A stretch of DNA of 64,000 bases from Propionibacterium australiense (GCF_003666605.1 NZ_RCIV01000006.1:62001-126000), one strand, 5' to 3'; counted from the stretch's first letter, positions 53,436-62,947 are shown. The notes: generated from the sequence alone by a model not told the origin. Numbers and translations: made by a program.

Positions 53436-54703
53436 CGCCCGGTACCCGCGTAGACGACAGCCTCGCCGTCGGCGTCGAGACCGAAGGCGGTGTGGGCGGC
53501 ACGGACTGCCCTGTCGAGCAGATCGGCCCGGACCACGACGGAGATGCGGATCTCGGAGGTGGAGATCATGTCGATGTTGATGTCCTCCTCGGCCAGGGCG
53601 TCGAAGAAGCGGGCGGTGACACCGGGATGGGTGCGCATGCCGACGCCGATGACCGAGATCTTGCCGATCTGGTCGTCGTAGAGCAGCTTCTCGAAGCCGA
53701 TCTCCTCCTGGTTGGCGGTGAGGGCGTCGATCGCCTTCTTGCCGTCGCTCATCGGCAGGGTGAAGGAGATGTCGGTGCGGCCGCCGGCGGCCGAGACGTT
53801 CTGCACGATGACGTCGATGTTGATCTCGGCCTCGGCGATGACGTCGAAGATCTTGGCGGCCTTGCCGATCTGGTCGGGCACACCAACGATCGTGACCTTC
53901 GCCTCACCGCGGTCGGACGCGATGCCGGTGATCATTGCCTGTTCCATCTCATTGCCCTTCTTCATGTCGGTGTGTCCGGTGACCCAGGTGCCCGGCTTGT
54001 CGTTGAACGAACTGCGCACGTGCACGGGGATGTTCTCGCGGCGCGCGTACTCGACGCAGCGCAGGTGCAGCACCTTGGAGCCGCAGGCCGCCATCTCCAT
54101 CATTTCCTCGTAGGTGATCTCGGGGATCTGGGCGGCGGCGGGGGCGATGCGCGGGTCGGCGGTGAAGACGCCGTCGACGTCGGTGTAGATCTCGCAGTAC
54201 TCGGCGCCGAGGGCGGCGGCCAGGGCGACCGCCGTGGTGTCCGAGGCGCCGCGGCCGAGCGTGGTGACGTCCTTGGTGTCCTGGCTGACGCCCTGGAAAC
54301 CGGCGACGATGGTGACATTGCCGTGCTCGAGGGACGCGTTGATGCGGCCGGGGGTGATGTCGATGATGCGGGCGTTGCCGTGCAGGCCCGTGGTGATGAC
54401 CCCGGCCTGGCTGCCGGTGTAGCTGCGGGCGGGCACGCCCAAGTCGTTGAGGGCCATCGCCAGCAGGGCCGCGCTCTGGCGCTCGCCGGTGGTGAGCAGC
54501 ATGTCGAGTTCGCGCGGCTGCGGCTGCGGGCTCACCTCGAGCGCGAGGTCCATCAGCTCATCGGTGGTATCACCCATCGCCGAGATGACGACGACGACAT
54601 CGTCGCCACCACGCCGTGCCCGTGCGATGCGTCGCGCGACGCGTTTGATGGATGCGGCATCCGCAACGGATGATCCGCCGTACTTCTGGACGATCCTTGC
54701 CAT
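53432..54703 (-). CDS. Aspartate kinase
   Basis: A 423-aa enzyme making aspartyl-phosphate for Lys, Thr, Met and diaminopimelate. [17 protein letters not shown] opens the kinase domain, [15 protein letters not shown] and [19 protein letters not shown] follow, and two ACT domains lie after residue 260. In actinobacteria this gene also yields a beta subunit from an internal start; [18 protein letters not shown] (ATG at 53947, with AAGGG upstream) fits. The usual partner asd is not adjacent; murJ is, which links DAP supply and lipid II export. GGGGAAG precedes the ATG. Confidence 0.95.
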   Translation of the reverse strand: MARIVQKYGGSSVADAASIKRVARRIARARRGGDDVVVVISAMGDTTDELMDLALEVSPQPQPRELDMLLTTGERQSAALLAMALNDLGVPARSYTGSQAGVITTGLHGNARIIDITPGRINASLEHGNVTIVAGFQGVSQDTKDVTTLGRGASDTTAVALAAALGAEYCEIYTDVDGVFTADPRIAPAAAQIPEITYEEMMEMAACGSKVLHLRCVEYARRENIPVHVRSSFNDKPGTWVTGHTDMKKGNEMEQAMITGIASDRGEAKVTIVGVPDQIGKAAKIFDVIAEAEINIDVIVQNVSAAGGRTDISFTLPMSDGKKAIDALTANQEEIGFEKLLYDDQIGKISVIGVGMRTHPGVTARFFDALAEEDINIDMISTSEIRISVVVRADLLDRAVRAAHTAFGLDADGEAVVYAGTGR

Positions 54704-54762
54704 GGCTTCCCCTCGTGGACTGACGAGCCCAACTCTAGCCGTCCGGCCATGGCCTGTGGGAA

Positions 54763-54768
54763 TAGCAT
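54763..54768 (+). promoter_or_regulatory. -10 element of a probable leaderless promoter (DUF1707 gene)
   Basis: TAGCAT, then TGGGCGC, then the GTG at 54776. Confidence 0.5.
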
Positions 54769-54775
54769 TGGGCGC

Positions 54776-55255
54776 GTGGACAAGCCCTTCCTGCGCATCG
54801 GCGACGTCGAGCGGGACGCCGCGCTCGAGCTCCTGCAGAGCCACTATGCCGCCGGCCGACTCGACACCGAGGAGTTCGAGGAACGCATGACGGCGGCGCT
54901 CGCCGCGCACCACCAGGACGAGCTCGACGCGTTGTTCACCGATCTGCCGGAGGACCCGCAGGCCCGTTTCTTCGACGAGTCCGGCCCGATCGGGCACGCC
55001 GCGCGCCCCAGCGAGCTGACGCCCTGGCGGGCATCCGTCCCGGCGGTCCGGGACCGGGAGGGGCGAAGGGCGCTGTCCACCGCCCTCGGTCTCGTCAGCG
55101 GCCTGGTCTGGCCGGTGGCCCTCATCGGCGTCCTCTTCTTCGGCGCACCGTGGCGGGTCCTGCTCATGGCGCTGATGGTCTCGATCGTCACCGGGACGAT
55201 CCAGCAGAATCTTCGTGACAACAAGGCGCTGCCCCCCGGCGAGGACGACGACTAG
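54776..55255 (+). CDS. DUF1707 domain membrane protein
   Basis: A 159-aa protein. [20 protein letters not shown] and [12 protein letters not shown] in the first 40 residues are the DUF1707 pattern. A linker and two hydrophobic helices (about 103-118, 122-138) follow, then an acidic tail. Function unknown. The GTG is chosen because it follows a leaderless-type -10 and opens the domain directly. The 265 bp after it hold no gene. Confidence 0.8.
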   Translation: MDKPFLRIGDVERDAALELLQSHYAAGRLDTEEFEERMTAALAAHHQDELDALFTDLPEDPQARFFDESGPIGHAARPSELTPWRASVPAVRDREGRRALSTALGLVSGLVWPVALIGVLFFGAPWRVLLMALMVSIVTGTIQQNLRDNKALPPGEDDD

Positions 55256-55507
55256 GTCTTGCGAGACACGCCGCGCCGACGCGGGCATGGGCGTGAAGGG
55301 GCGTGTGCCCGACCGGACGGGTGACGCCCAAACCGTCCGCCGCGCCCGGAGGGCCCGCCCCTTGAGCGCTCGCACCGACTCAACCGCTGCCCATCGGTGC
55401 ACGCCACCGAGGCGGGCAGCCGTCGCCTGGGTGACGGCACCACCGGCTCGCCCCTGAATCCGCCGCGTCCGGCACGCGAGGTCTGTTCACCCGGCGGGCC
55501 GGGAATC

Positions 55508-55513
55508 TAGTCT
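55508..55513 (+). promoter_or_regulatory. -10 element of a probable leaderless promoter (Gfo/Idh/MocA gene)
   Basis: TAGTCT, then TCAGTAC, then the ATG at 55521. Confidence 0.5.
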
Positions 55514-55520
55514 TCAGTAC

Positions 55521-56513
55521 ATGAGCATTCGATGGGGAATCGCTGGGCCGGGGCGTGTGGCACGCATCATCGCGTCAGAGTTCAAGGCGGTCGAGGACGC
55601 GGAGGTGGTCGCCGTCGGATCGCGCAGCACCGAGCGGGCGCGGGCCTTCGCCGCCGAGTTCGACATACCGCACGTGCACGGCAGCTACGAGGAACTCATC
55701 GCCGACCCGGACGTCGACGCGCTGTACATCGGTACCCCGAACGCCCAGCACTACCCGCTGGCGCTGGCGGCGATCAGTGCCGGCAAGGCGGTTCTCGTCG
55801 AGAAGTCGATGTGCTGTCAGGACGAGCACACCCGCCAGCTGATCCGCGCGGCCCGCGAGCGCCACGTCTTCCTCATGGAGGGCATGTGGACGCGCTTCCT
55901 GCCGGCCGTGCGCGCCGCCCACAGCGTCGTGCTGTCGGGACGCATCGGCCGGGTGCGGGCGCTGCAGGGCGATCTGTTCTCCTACCGCGACTTCGACCCG
56001 ACGGACCGGCTGTTCGCGCCCGAGCTGGGCGGCGGCTCGATGCTCGACCTGGGCGTCTACCTGCTGCACTTCGCGCAGGACTTCCTGGGCACCCCCACCG
56101 ACATGCAGTGCACCGGCCGCTGCTACAGCAATGGGGTGGACGCCGACGTGGCACTCCAGTTGCGCTACGGCGACGGCTCGTTCGCGCAGCTGTGCTGCTC
56201 GCTGGCCTGCCACGGCCCGGGGCGCATGACGATCATCGGCACGAGCGGTTTCATCGAGGTCGGCCCGCGGTTCCACCACCCCTCGTACATCACCGTGCAC
56301 ACCCCGGAGAACCACACCGAGGCCGAGGTGATCAGCGAACCGTTCGAGGGCGCCGGGTACCGCCTCGAACTGCAGTCGGCCACGGACGCGATCGCCGCCG
56401 GGGCCACCGAGCACGAGCTGGTGCCGCTGTCGGACTCGCTGGCCGTCTCGCAGACGATGACCGAGGCGCTCGACCAGTTCGGCTACCGTCCGCACGACCG
56501 GCTGAGCCTGTGA
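55521..56513 (+). CDS. Gfo/Idh/MocA oxidoreductase (trans-dihydrodiol/deoxyfluoroglucose dehydrogenase-like)
   Basis: A 330-aa NAD(P)-dependent dehydrogenase. WGIAGPGRVARIIASEF is the nucleotide-binding start, VLVEKSMC holds the catalytic Lys, and MEGMWTRFLPAV with GGGSMLDLGVYLL are typical of the dimeric dihydrodiol-dehydrogenase branch. The preferred substrate is a sugar or polyol but not determinable. It is followed by another dehydrogenase after 34 bp, likely co-transcribed. Confidence 0.88.
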   Translation: MSIRWGIAGPGRVARIIASEFKAVEDAEVVAVGSRSTERARAFAAEFDIPHVHGSYEELIADPDVDALYIGTPNAQHYPLALAAISAGKAVLVEKSMCCQDEHTRQLIRAARERHVFLMEGMWTRFLPAVRAAHSVVLSGRIGRVRALQGDLFSYRDFDPTDRLFAPELGGGSMLDLGVYLLHFAQDFLGTPTDMQCTGRCYSNGVDADVALQLRYGDGSFAQLCCSLACHGPGRMTIIGTSGFIEVGPRFHHPSYITVHTPENHTEAEVISEPFEGAGYRLELQSATDAIAAGATEHELVPLSDSLAVSQTMTEALDQFGYRPHDRLSL

Positions 56514-56547
56514 CATCCTGGGCCCTGACCCGGACGGAAGGAACACG

Positions 56548-57447
56548 ATGACAATGGCGACGACAGTGGGGTTCATCGGGGCGAACGGCCTCATGGGGCA
56601 CGGGATGGCGAAGAACATCGCCAAGGCCGGGTTCGACCTGGTCTACACGGTGCACCGCAGTGCCCCGGCCGATCTGGAGGCGATGGGCGCCCGCCGCGTC
56701 GCCAGCAACGCCGAGCTGGGGGCCCAGTGCGAGATCGTCGTCATCTGCATCACGACCGCCCAGGACGTGCAGCAGGTCGTCGCCGGGCCGGACGGGCTGC
56801 TCACCGATCCGCGTGAGGGTCTGGTGATCGTCGACGCGGCGACGAGCGAGCCGGCCGTCACCCGTGAGCTGGCCGCACGGGCCGCGGCCGCCGGGGTCGC
56901 CTACGCCGACGCGCCCCTCACCCGCGGCCCGGCCGAGGCCGAGCAGGGCCGCCTCAACACGCTCGTCGGGGCGGACGACGAGGTCTTCGCCCGGATCGAG
57001 CCGGTGCTGGCGAGCTACTGCGAGAACATCCTGCGCGCGGGCCCGGTGGGCGCCGGACACACGGTCAAGCTGCTCAACAACTTCTGCCTCCAGGCCGCCA
57101 CGACGGCCCTGGCCGAGTCGTTCACCGTGGCGCGCGCCGCGGGCGCCGACCCGCAGACCCTCGTCGACGTGTTGGGCAAGGGCATGTTCGACAACCAGCT
57201 GCTCGCCATCATGGGCGCCACCCTGGGCGGCGACTACGAGCGCCAGCAGTTCGCGCTGGGCAACGCCCGCAAGGACGTGCGCTACTACACGCGGCTGGCC
57301 GGTGACGTGCAGGTGGCCCCGGTGGTGGGCGACGGCGTCCACGAAGCGCTCTCTCTGGCGTGCTCGGCCGGCTACGCCGGGCACAACGTGCCGTGGGTGG
57401 CGCAGGCGACGGACCGGATCAACGGCCTGACCGGGCAGACCTGCTGA
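56548..57447 (+). CDS. NAD(P)-dependent beta-hydroxyacid dehydrogenase (3-hydroxyisobutyrate dehydrogenase family)
   Basis: A 299-aa enzyme. GFIGANGLMGHGMAKNIAKA is the family N-terminal signature with an altered Gly pattern (GANGLMG for GxGxMG). YADAPLTRGPAEAEQGRLN is the substrate-binding block. GHTVKLLNNF contains the catalytic Lys. GGAAGGAACACG precedes the ATG. Probably acts on a sugar-derived hydroxy acid (tartronate semialdehyde-type), given the neighbouring dehydrogenase; inferred. Confidence 0.87.
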   Translation: MTMATTVGFIGANGLMGHGMAKNIAKAGFDLVYTVHRSAPADLEAMGARRVASNAELGAQCEIVVICITTAQDVQQVVAGPDGLLTDPREGLVIVDAATSEPAVTRELAARAAAAGVAYADAPLTRGPAEAEQGRLNTLVGADDEVFARIEPVLASYCENILRAGPVGAGHTVKLLNNFCLQAATTALAESFTVARAAGADPQTLVDVLGKGMFDNQLLAIMGATLGGDYERQQFALGNARKDVRYYTRLAGDVQVAPVVGDGVHEALSLACSAGYAGHNVPWVAQATDRINGLTGQTC

Positions 57448-57494
57448 CCGGCCCCCACCGAATCGGCGGCCGGCCGGGGCTCCTGCAGACGGCA

Positions 57495-57535
57495 CGTCCC
57501 CGCCGCTTGCACGGGTCGCGCGGGCGGCGGGGACG
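57495..57535. terminator. Bidirectional terminator hairpin
   Basis: CGTCCCCGCCGC (57495-57506) and GCGGCGGGGACG (57524-57535) form a perfect 12-bp stem, extendable by wobble pairs. It lies between the convergent dehydrogenase and ileS genes. Confidence 0.75.
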
Positions 57536-57552
57536 AGGGGCGTGGCTGCGGC

Positions 57553-60500
57553 TCAGGCCCTGGTGACCCTCACCTGGAGGCGGAGGTCGTCGTCCTCGCG
57601 CCAGTCGCCGGCGGCTTCGGCGCGGTGCATGCTCGTGGCGAGCACCTCGGCGGCGATCAGCTCGGCGTGGGTCTCGATGGCTGCCGCCAGCTCGGCGTCA
57701 TCGCTCGCCCAGGCCAGGTCGATGCGGTCCGAGACGTCGAGGCCGGCGGCCTTGCGGGAGTCCTGCACGAACCTGATGACCTCGCGGGCCCGGCCGGCGC
57801 TGACGAGCTCGGGGGTGAGCGTGAGGTCGAGGGCGATGGTGTCGCCCTGGACGTCGGCCACCGACCAGCCCTCGCGGGGGCGCTCGGTGATGAAGACGTC
57901 GTCGGCCCCCAGCTCGACGGGCCCGACCCCGGTGACGTCGAGCGTCACCGTGCCGCCGTCGGCCAGGCCCGCGGCGATCGCCGCCGCGTCGGCCTCGGCG
58001 ATCGCCGCGGCGACGACGGGCGTCTGCTTGCCGTAGCGCCTGCCGAGGGCACGGAAGTTGGCCTTGGCGGTGTGGACGACGACGTCGCCGGCGGAGCTGA
58101 ACGAGTCGAGGCGTTCGATGTTCAGCTCGGCGGTGATCTCGTCGACGAGTTCGGCGGGCAGCCGGTCGATGGCGGCCGAGTTGACGAGCGCCCGGCCCAG
58201 CGGCTGGCGGGTCTTCACCTTGGCCTCGGCACGGGCGGAACGGCCCACCTCGACGAGCCGGCGGGCCAGGTCCATGGCCTCGCCCAGCCCGGTGTCGATG
58301 AGCGCGGTGTCGGCCTGCGGCCAGCCGGTCAGGTGCACCGACTCCGGGGCGCCGGGCAGCGTCGGGCGGAAGAGGTCCTGCCAGACCCGCTCGGTGATGA
58401 ACGAGGCGAGCGGGGCCATGAGCCGGGTGAGGGTGGCCAGGGTCTCGTGCAGCGTCCACAGCGCGCCGGCGTCGCCGTCCCAGAAGCGGCGGCGCGAGCG
58501 CCGCACGTACCAGTTCGACAGCTCGTCGATGAAGGCCGCGATGAGCGTGCCGTAGCGCTGGGAGTCGAACGCCTCCAGGGCCTCGGTGACGTCCACGACG
58601 AGCTGGTTGACGGCGCTGACCAGCCAGCGGTCCAGCACGTGCCGCCCGGCGATGGCCGGCGCCTGCCCGGTGGGCGCCCAGTCGTTGGCGCGGGCGTACA
58701 GGCTGTGGAAGGCGACCGTGTTCCAGTAGGTCAGCATGACCTTGCGGACGACTTCCTGCAGCGTCGTGTCCCCGACCCGGCGGGCCGACCACGGGGAGCC
58801 GGAGGAGGCCATGAACCAGCGGACCGCGTCGGCGCCGTGGCGGTCCATGAGCGGGATCGGCAGCAGGATGTTGCCGAAGTGCTTGCTCATCTTGCGGCCG
58901 TCCTCGGCGAGGATGTGGCCCAGGCAGAGCACGTTCTTGTAGCTGGACTCGCCGAAGACGAGGGTCGGCACCGTCATCATCGTGTAGAACCAGCCGCGGG
59001 TCTGGTCGATGGCCTCGCAGATGAAGTCGGCCGGGAAGTGCTCGGCGAACTTCTCCTTCGAACCCTCGACCCACGGGTAGCCCCACTGGGCGAAGGACAT
59101 CGAACCGGAGTCGAACCAGGCGTCGATGACCTCGGGCACGCGGCGGTAGGTGCCGGGCTCGCCGGGCAGGGTGAAGGTCACATCGTCGACGAACGGGCGG
59201 TGCGGGTCCATGTCCGCCAGCTCGGGCCGGCCGGCCAGCTCGGCGAGCTCGGCGCGCGAGCCGACGCAGCGGAGCCTGGACGGGTCCTCGTCGTTGCGCC
59301 AGATGGGCAGCGGCGTGCCCCAGTAGCGGGTGCGTGACAGCGCCCAGTCGATGTTGTTGCGCAGCCAGTCGCCGTAGCGGCCCCACTTGATGTTGTCGGG
59401 GTACCAGGTGGTCTTCTCGTTCTGGGCGAGCAGTTCGTCCTTGCACTGGGTGGTGCGGATGTACCAGCTGGGCTGGGCGTAGTAGATCAGCGGGGTGCCG
59501 CAGCGCCAGCAGTGCGGGTAGGAATGGGTGTGGTCCTCGGAGCGGAACAGGATGCCGCGCCGGTCCAGGTCGGCGACGATCGCGGGATCGGCGTCCTTGA
59601 AGAACAGGCCACCGACGAGCGGCAGGCCCTCCTCGAAGGTGCCGTCGGGGCGGATCGGGTTGATGACCGGCAGGTCGTTGGCGCGGCCGACGGCCATGTC
59701 GTCGGCGCCGAAGGCGGGTGCCTGGTGGACGAGGCCGGAGCCGTCCCCGGTGGTGACGTAGTCGGCCAGCACGATGAAGTTGGCGCGCTTGTCGAAGGGC
59801 ACGAGCTCGTAGGGGCGCTCGTAGTCCCAGCCGGCCATGTCAGCGCCGGTGACGGTCTCGAGCACCGTCCAGACCCGCTCGCCGTCCTCGCCGGTCTGCC
59901 CCAGCACCGTGTCGAAGAGGGGTTCTGCGAGCACGAGCTGCTGCGTGCCGTCGGTGGCGAGCACGTAGGTGACCTCGGGGTGCACGGCGACGGCCGTGTT
60001 CGAGACGAGGGTCCAGGGGGTCGTCGTCCACACGAGCAGCCTGGCGTCCCGGTCGGCCCACGGCCCGCTGGTCAGCGGGAGCGCGACGAAGATCGAGGGC
60101 TCGGTGACGTCCTTGTAGCCCTGGGAGACCTCGTGGTCGGACAGCGCGGTCTCGTCCTTGGGGCAGTACGGCGTGACACGGTAGTCCTGCACCAGCAGGC
60201 CGTCGTCGAAGATCTTCTGCAGCGCCCACCACTCGGAGTCCACGTACTCGGGGGCCATCGTCCAGTAGGCGTCGTCCATGGTGACCCAGTAGCCCATGCG
60301 GCGGGTCAGCTCGACGAACTCGTCGACGTGCTCGCTGACCGAGGCCCGGCACCTCGTGTTGAACCGCTCGATGCCGTACTCCTCGATCTGGCTCTTGGAG
60401 TCGATGCCGAGTTCCTTCTCGACGGCCAGTTCGACGGGCAGGCCGTGGCAGTCCCAGCCGGCCTTGCGGTCGACGCGGTAGCCCTGCATCGTCTTGAAGC

Positions 60501-60735
60501 GCGGGAAGAAGTCCTTGAAGACGCGCGCCTCGATGTGGTGGGTGCCGGGCTGGCCATTGGCGGTGGGCGGGCCCTCGTAGAAGTTCCAGCGCGGCCCGCC
60601 CTCAGTGGCCCGCCAGCTCTTGGCGAAGGTGTCGTTGGCCTCCCAGAAGGCGATGATCTCGTGGTCCATCGCGGGAAGGTCGATCTGGGCGGGAACCGCC
60701 CGGTACCGGTTCGTGGCGGGCTCGGTGGGTGTCAT
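57553..60735 (-). CDS. ileS: Isoleucyl-tRNA synthetase
   Basis: A 1060-aa class I synthetase of the long, eukaryote-like actinobacterial type. The HIGH-equivalent is GTHHIEAR at 64-71 within PTANGQPGTHHIE. AGWDCHGLPVELAVEKELG follows. The editing domain contains the TTPWTLVSNTAVAVHP segment, and KMSKHFGN (about 615) is the KMSKS loop. The C-terminal anticodon-binding region is complete. GAAGAGGAACG lies before the ATG. Expression is governed by the T-box leader directly upstream. Its type matches the class often less sensitive to mupirocin; not provable here. Confidence 0.97.
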   Translation of the reverse strand: MTPTEPATNRYRAVPAQIDLPAMDHEIIAFWEANDTFAKSWRATEGGPRWNFYEGPPTANGQPGTHHIEARVFKDFFPRFKTMQGYRVDRKAGWDCHGLPVELAVEKELGIDSKSQIEEYGIERFNTRCRASVSEHVDEFVELTRRMGYWVTMDDAYWTMAPEYVDSEWWALQKIFDDGLLVQDYRVTPYCPKDETALSDHEVSQGYKDVTEPSIFVALPLTSGPWADRDARLLVWTTTPWTLVSNTAVAVHPEVTYVLATDGTQQLVLAEPLFDTVLGQTGEDGERVWTVLETVTGADMAGWDYERPYELVPFDKRANFIVLADYVTTGDGSGLVHQAPAFGADDMAVGRANDLPVINPIRPDGTFEEGLPLVGGLFFKDADPAIVADLDRRGILFRSEDHTHSYPHCWRCGTPLIYYAQPSWYIRTTQCKDELLAQNEKTTWYPDNIKWGRYGDWLRNNIDWALSRTRYWGTPLPIWRNDEDPSRLRCVGSRAELAELAGRPELADMDPHRPFVDDVTFTLPGEPGTYRRVPEVIDAWFDSGSMSFAQWGYPWVEGSKEKFAEHFPADFICEAIDQTRGWFYTMMTVPTLVFGESSYKNVLCLGHILAEDGRKMSKHFGNILLPIPLMDRHGADAVRWFMASSGSPWSARRVGDTTLQEVVRKVMLTYWNTVAFHSLYARANDWAPTGQAPAIAGRHVLDRWLVSAVNQLVVDVTEALEAFDSQRYGTLIAAFIDELSNWYVRRSRRRFWDGDAGALWTLHETLATLTRLMAPLASFITERVWQDLFRPTLPGAPESVHLTGWPQADTALIDTGLGEAMDLARRLVEVGRSARAEAKVKTRQPLGRALVNSAAIDRLPAELVDEITAELNIERLDSFSSAGDVVVHTAKANFRALGRRYGKQTPVVAAAIAEADAAAIAAGLADGGTVTLDVTGVGPVELGADDVFITERPREGWSVADVQGDTIALDLTLTPELVSAGRAREVIRFVQDSRKAAGLDVSDRIDLAWASDDAELAAAIETHAELIAAEVLATSMHRAEAAGDWREDDDLRLQVRVTRA

Positions 60736-60759
60736 CGTTCCTCTTCGCTGTCGACGTCT

Positions 60760-60945
60760 CTGACGCTGCGAAGGGACGAGAGACCCGGCCGTCCTGAGGC
60801 CGGGGCGGCCCGCGGTACCACCCTTCTTGGAGCGCCCGGGGCACCCCCTCTTACTTGCTCGCCGCTGCCGGTTCTAGTGAGCAGGATGCCCTGCCGTTCT
60901 TCCGGCGACTCCGAAGTGATGGCTCCATCAACGCCTGCGACCCGC
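60760..60945 (-). promoter_or_regulatory. T-box riboswitch of ileS
   Basis: On the minus strand the canonical T-box AAGAAGGGTGGTACCGCGG lies at 60828-60810, with upstream helices. A short Stem I holds the Ile codon ATC (plus-strand gat 60918-60920), a plausible specifier. After the T-box, CCGGCC/GGCCGG forms a helix and no T-run precedes the ATG. Control is therefore probably at translation, with the ribosome site GAAGAGGAACG sequestered, as in other actinobacterial ileS leaders. A -10 TACAAT lies at 60953-60948. Confidence 0.88.
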
Positions 60946-61043
60946 CCATTGTAGACGAGGGGGTCAACGGGCTGGGCGCTGTTCGCAGACCGATCGCACC
61001 CCGCCGCACCGGAACAACCCTGAATTGATCCTGTGAAACATTA

Positions 61044-61071
61044 TTGACTACTTGGCTAGGTAAAATATGAT
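61044..61071 (+). promoter_or_regulatory. Strong sigma-70-type promoter for the ECF-like gene
   Basis: TTGACT (61044-61049), a 16-bp spacer and TATGAT (61066-61071) lie in an AT-rich stretch (about 61020-61095) that stands out from the GC-rich background. It leaves a leader of about 80 nt before the ATG at 61162. Confidence 0.75.
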
Positions 61072-61161
61072 TCTTTCTTAACTCTTGCTAAGCTGGCCGA
61101 GTTCACCTCCACGGCGGGGTCCGCCGTCCCCGTCTCACCGAAACCGAATCGGAGCCATTGC

Positions 61162-62052
61162 ATGGGAGTGCCCGAGGGTTACCGCGAGTTCGTCGCGGAG
61201 CACACCCCTGCGCTCTTCCGCATCGCCTTCCTTCTCAGCCATGACCGCGAGGCCGCCGAGAACCTGCTTAACCGCACCGCGAGGTCGCTGCTCAAGCAGT
61301 ACAAGCACCGTGCGAGCGACGCGGAGTGCGCCGAGTGGGCCACGCTCTGCGTCTACCGACTCTTCCTCGAGGACGCCGGCAAGGACGGTTTCGAGGACGC
61401 CCCGCCGGCCAACGCGGGTGAGCAGAGCGGTGAGGCCTTCATCGCGCGCCGCCTGGCCGCCCTCGCGCCCCTCGACCGGGCGATCGCCGTGCACGCCGTG
61501 CTCGACGATTGCAGCAGCCAGAAGGTCGCCACGGATCTGGGGTGCACCACGGCAGAGGTCCGCAGCGCCCTGGCCACCTTCAGCGCGCTGAGCAGTACGC
61601 CGCCCGTCCAGGACGACGAGGGAGACATCCCCACCGTCGTCATGCCGGCCGCCGGGAACGACGCCGGCCCCCACGAGCGGGAGCAGGGTCTGATCCCGCT
61701 GAAGACGCAGCCCAGGAAGAGGAAACTCGGTTCGATCGTGGAGATCCGCCGCCATCTCGACGCGAAGGCTCGCCGCAAGAGCGCCGCCGAGGCGGCCGCG
61801 GAGAACTCGTCCGTCGGATCGGCCGCGCAGATCGGTTTCACCTGGGTCCAAGGCGAAGAGCCAGGATCACGAGGTAGAGTCTACAGCGGCGATCCTGCGC
61901 TCGCGGTGCCGGATCGCCGTGTCGGCGACCGTCCGGCAGACAATGATGATGACGCTTCCACACGTTCCGGTGGTCCGGCTCGTGTGATGCAGAACGCCCC
62001 CGATGATGACCGGCCGCAGGGCTCCTCGCCCCGCAGACTGGCCACAGGTTGA
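61162..62052 (+). CDS. Degenerate ECF sigma factor-like protein
   Basis: A 296-aa protein. Residues 6-75 resemble sigma region 2 (YREFVAEHTPALFRIAFLLS, DREAAENLLNRTARSLLKQY). Residues 95-140 resemble region 4 (LAALAPLDRAIAVHAVLDD, then VATDLGCTTAEVRSALATF, a helix-turn-helix). The second half is a charged, low-complexity tail absent from ordinary ECF factors. Key region 4 residues are weakly kept, so DNA binding may be altered. Ten bp downstream is a membrane protein gene, the usual place of an anti-sigma factor. Confidence is moderate; no exact family was identified. Confidence 0.6.
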   Translation: MGVPEGYREFVAEHTPALFRIAFLLSHDREAAENLLNRTARSLLKQYKHRASDAECAEWATLCVYRLFLEDAGKDGFEDAPPANAGEQSGEAFIARRLAALAPLDRAIAVHAVLDDCSSQKVATDLGCTTAEVRSALATFSALSSTPPVQDDEGDIPTVVMPAAGNDAGPHEREQGLIPLKTQPRKRKLGSIVEIRRHLDAKARRKSAAEAAAENSSVGSAAQIGFTWVQGEEPGSRGRVYSGDPALAVPDRRVGDRPADNDDDASTRSGGPARVMQNAPDDDRPQGSSPRRLATG

Positions 62053-62062
62053 AGGAAATTCT

Positions 62063-62947
62063 GTGGGTATCAGCGACGAGCTGCGCAATCTGGCAGCCAC
62101 GCCTCCCGAAGCCACCGCGATGAGCGCCTCCTTGGCGGATCAGGCGGTCGGCTTCGCGATCAAGGCGCGCCGTGTTGCGCGCATGAAGATCGCTGCGGGA
62201 GTGACCGCTGGCGCCATTGCCGCGACCGGTGTCGGTGTCGGCTTGGCCAACTCGAACAAAAACAGTGACCTGCCGGCAACCACCCCGGTCGTGACGATCA
62301 CCCCGAGTTCCTCGACGCCGCCGCAGTCCCCCTCTGCCTCGCCGCCCCAGTCCCCGTCCTCGGAGCAGAGCTCGTCGGCCCCCGAGGACTCGCCCTCCCC
62401 CGTCCTGGTGCAGCCCTCCCAGCCGGAACTGGAACCCATCGGCCCGGGCACCGACCAGAACATCCTCGAGCAGATCCTCGAGACCCTGCAGTCGCTGCCC
62501 GAGCGGATCCTCGACGCCCTCAACCCGAACTCTCCTGTCAACCCGGAGCCCGGCAGCACCGAGCCGTCCACTGACGAGACCCCGGCCCCCACGTCTGAGG
62601 AGCCCAGCGAGGCTCCCGACCCACACACCCCATCAGCCGATCCGAGTTCATCCAGCTCCCCGTCAGCGTCTCAGAGCAGCCCCGAGCAGACACCCACGAC
62701 AGCCACGCCGAGTGTGCCAATGCGGTGCCAGATGGAGATCGTGTGGAAGAACAAGAGCGGCGATGTCACTGGAAAGGTCACCTACACCTTCTCGTGCGAG
62801 GAGGGCGCCGAACTCAAGAAGGCCTTGGAGGAAGATCCTTCAACCGCCGATGAGCACCGGGCCTGCACACTGATCAGCCGCCCCGAGGGGAAGTACGAAG
62901 AGAAGGCCACTCGCGAGGCCGTCAAGTGCCCGGACCTGCAGGCGTGA
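62063..62947 (+). CDS. Membrane protein with Ser/Pro-rich extracellular stalk, probable partner of the ECF-like protein
   Basis: A 294-aa protein. A 50-residue N-terminal cytoplasmic segment (GISDELRNLAATPPEATAMS) precedes one helix (MKIAAGVTAGAIAATGVGVG, about 53-72). A 150-residue Ser/Pro/Thr/Glu-rich stalk follows, then a small C-terminal domain with three Cys residues near MRCQMEIVWKNKSGDVTGKV, FSCEEGAEL and HRACTL. The topology fits an anti-sigma factor or wall sensor, but no zinc-binding HxxxCxxC is seen. GAAGGAAATTCT precedes the GTG. Unrecognised family. Confidence 0.6.
   Translation: MGISDELRNLAATPPEATAMSASLADQAVGFAIKARRVARMKIAAGVTAGAIAATGVGVGLANSNKNSDLPATTPVVTITPSSSTPPQSPSASPPQSPSSEQSSSAPEDSPSPVLVQPSQPELEPIGPGTDQNILEQILETLQSLPERILDALNPNSPVNPEPGSTEPSTDETPAPTSEEPSEAPDPHTPSADPSSSSSPSASQSSPEQTPTTATPSVPMRCQMEIVWKNKSGDVTGKVTYTFSCEEGAELKKALEEDPSTADEHRACTLISRPEGKYEEKATREAVKCPDLQA

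Noticed and set aside
54704-55402. N-terminal extension of aspartokinase
   Set aside because: The frame extends antisense through the DUF1707 gene; KYGGSSV and the ribosome site fix the start at 54703.
57625-59337. 570-codon open frame on the plus strand
   Set aside because: Antisense shadow of ileS with Gly/Arg/Val/Asp-rich sequence and no recognisable domain.
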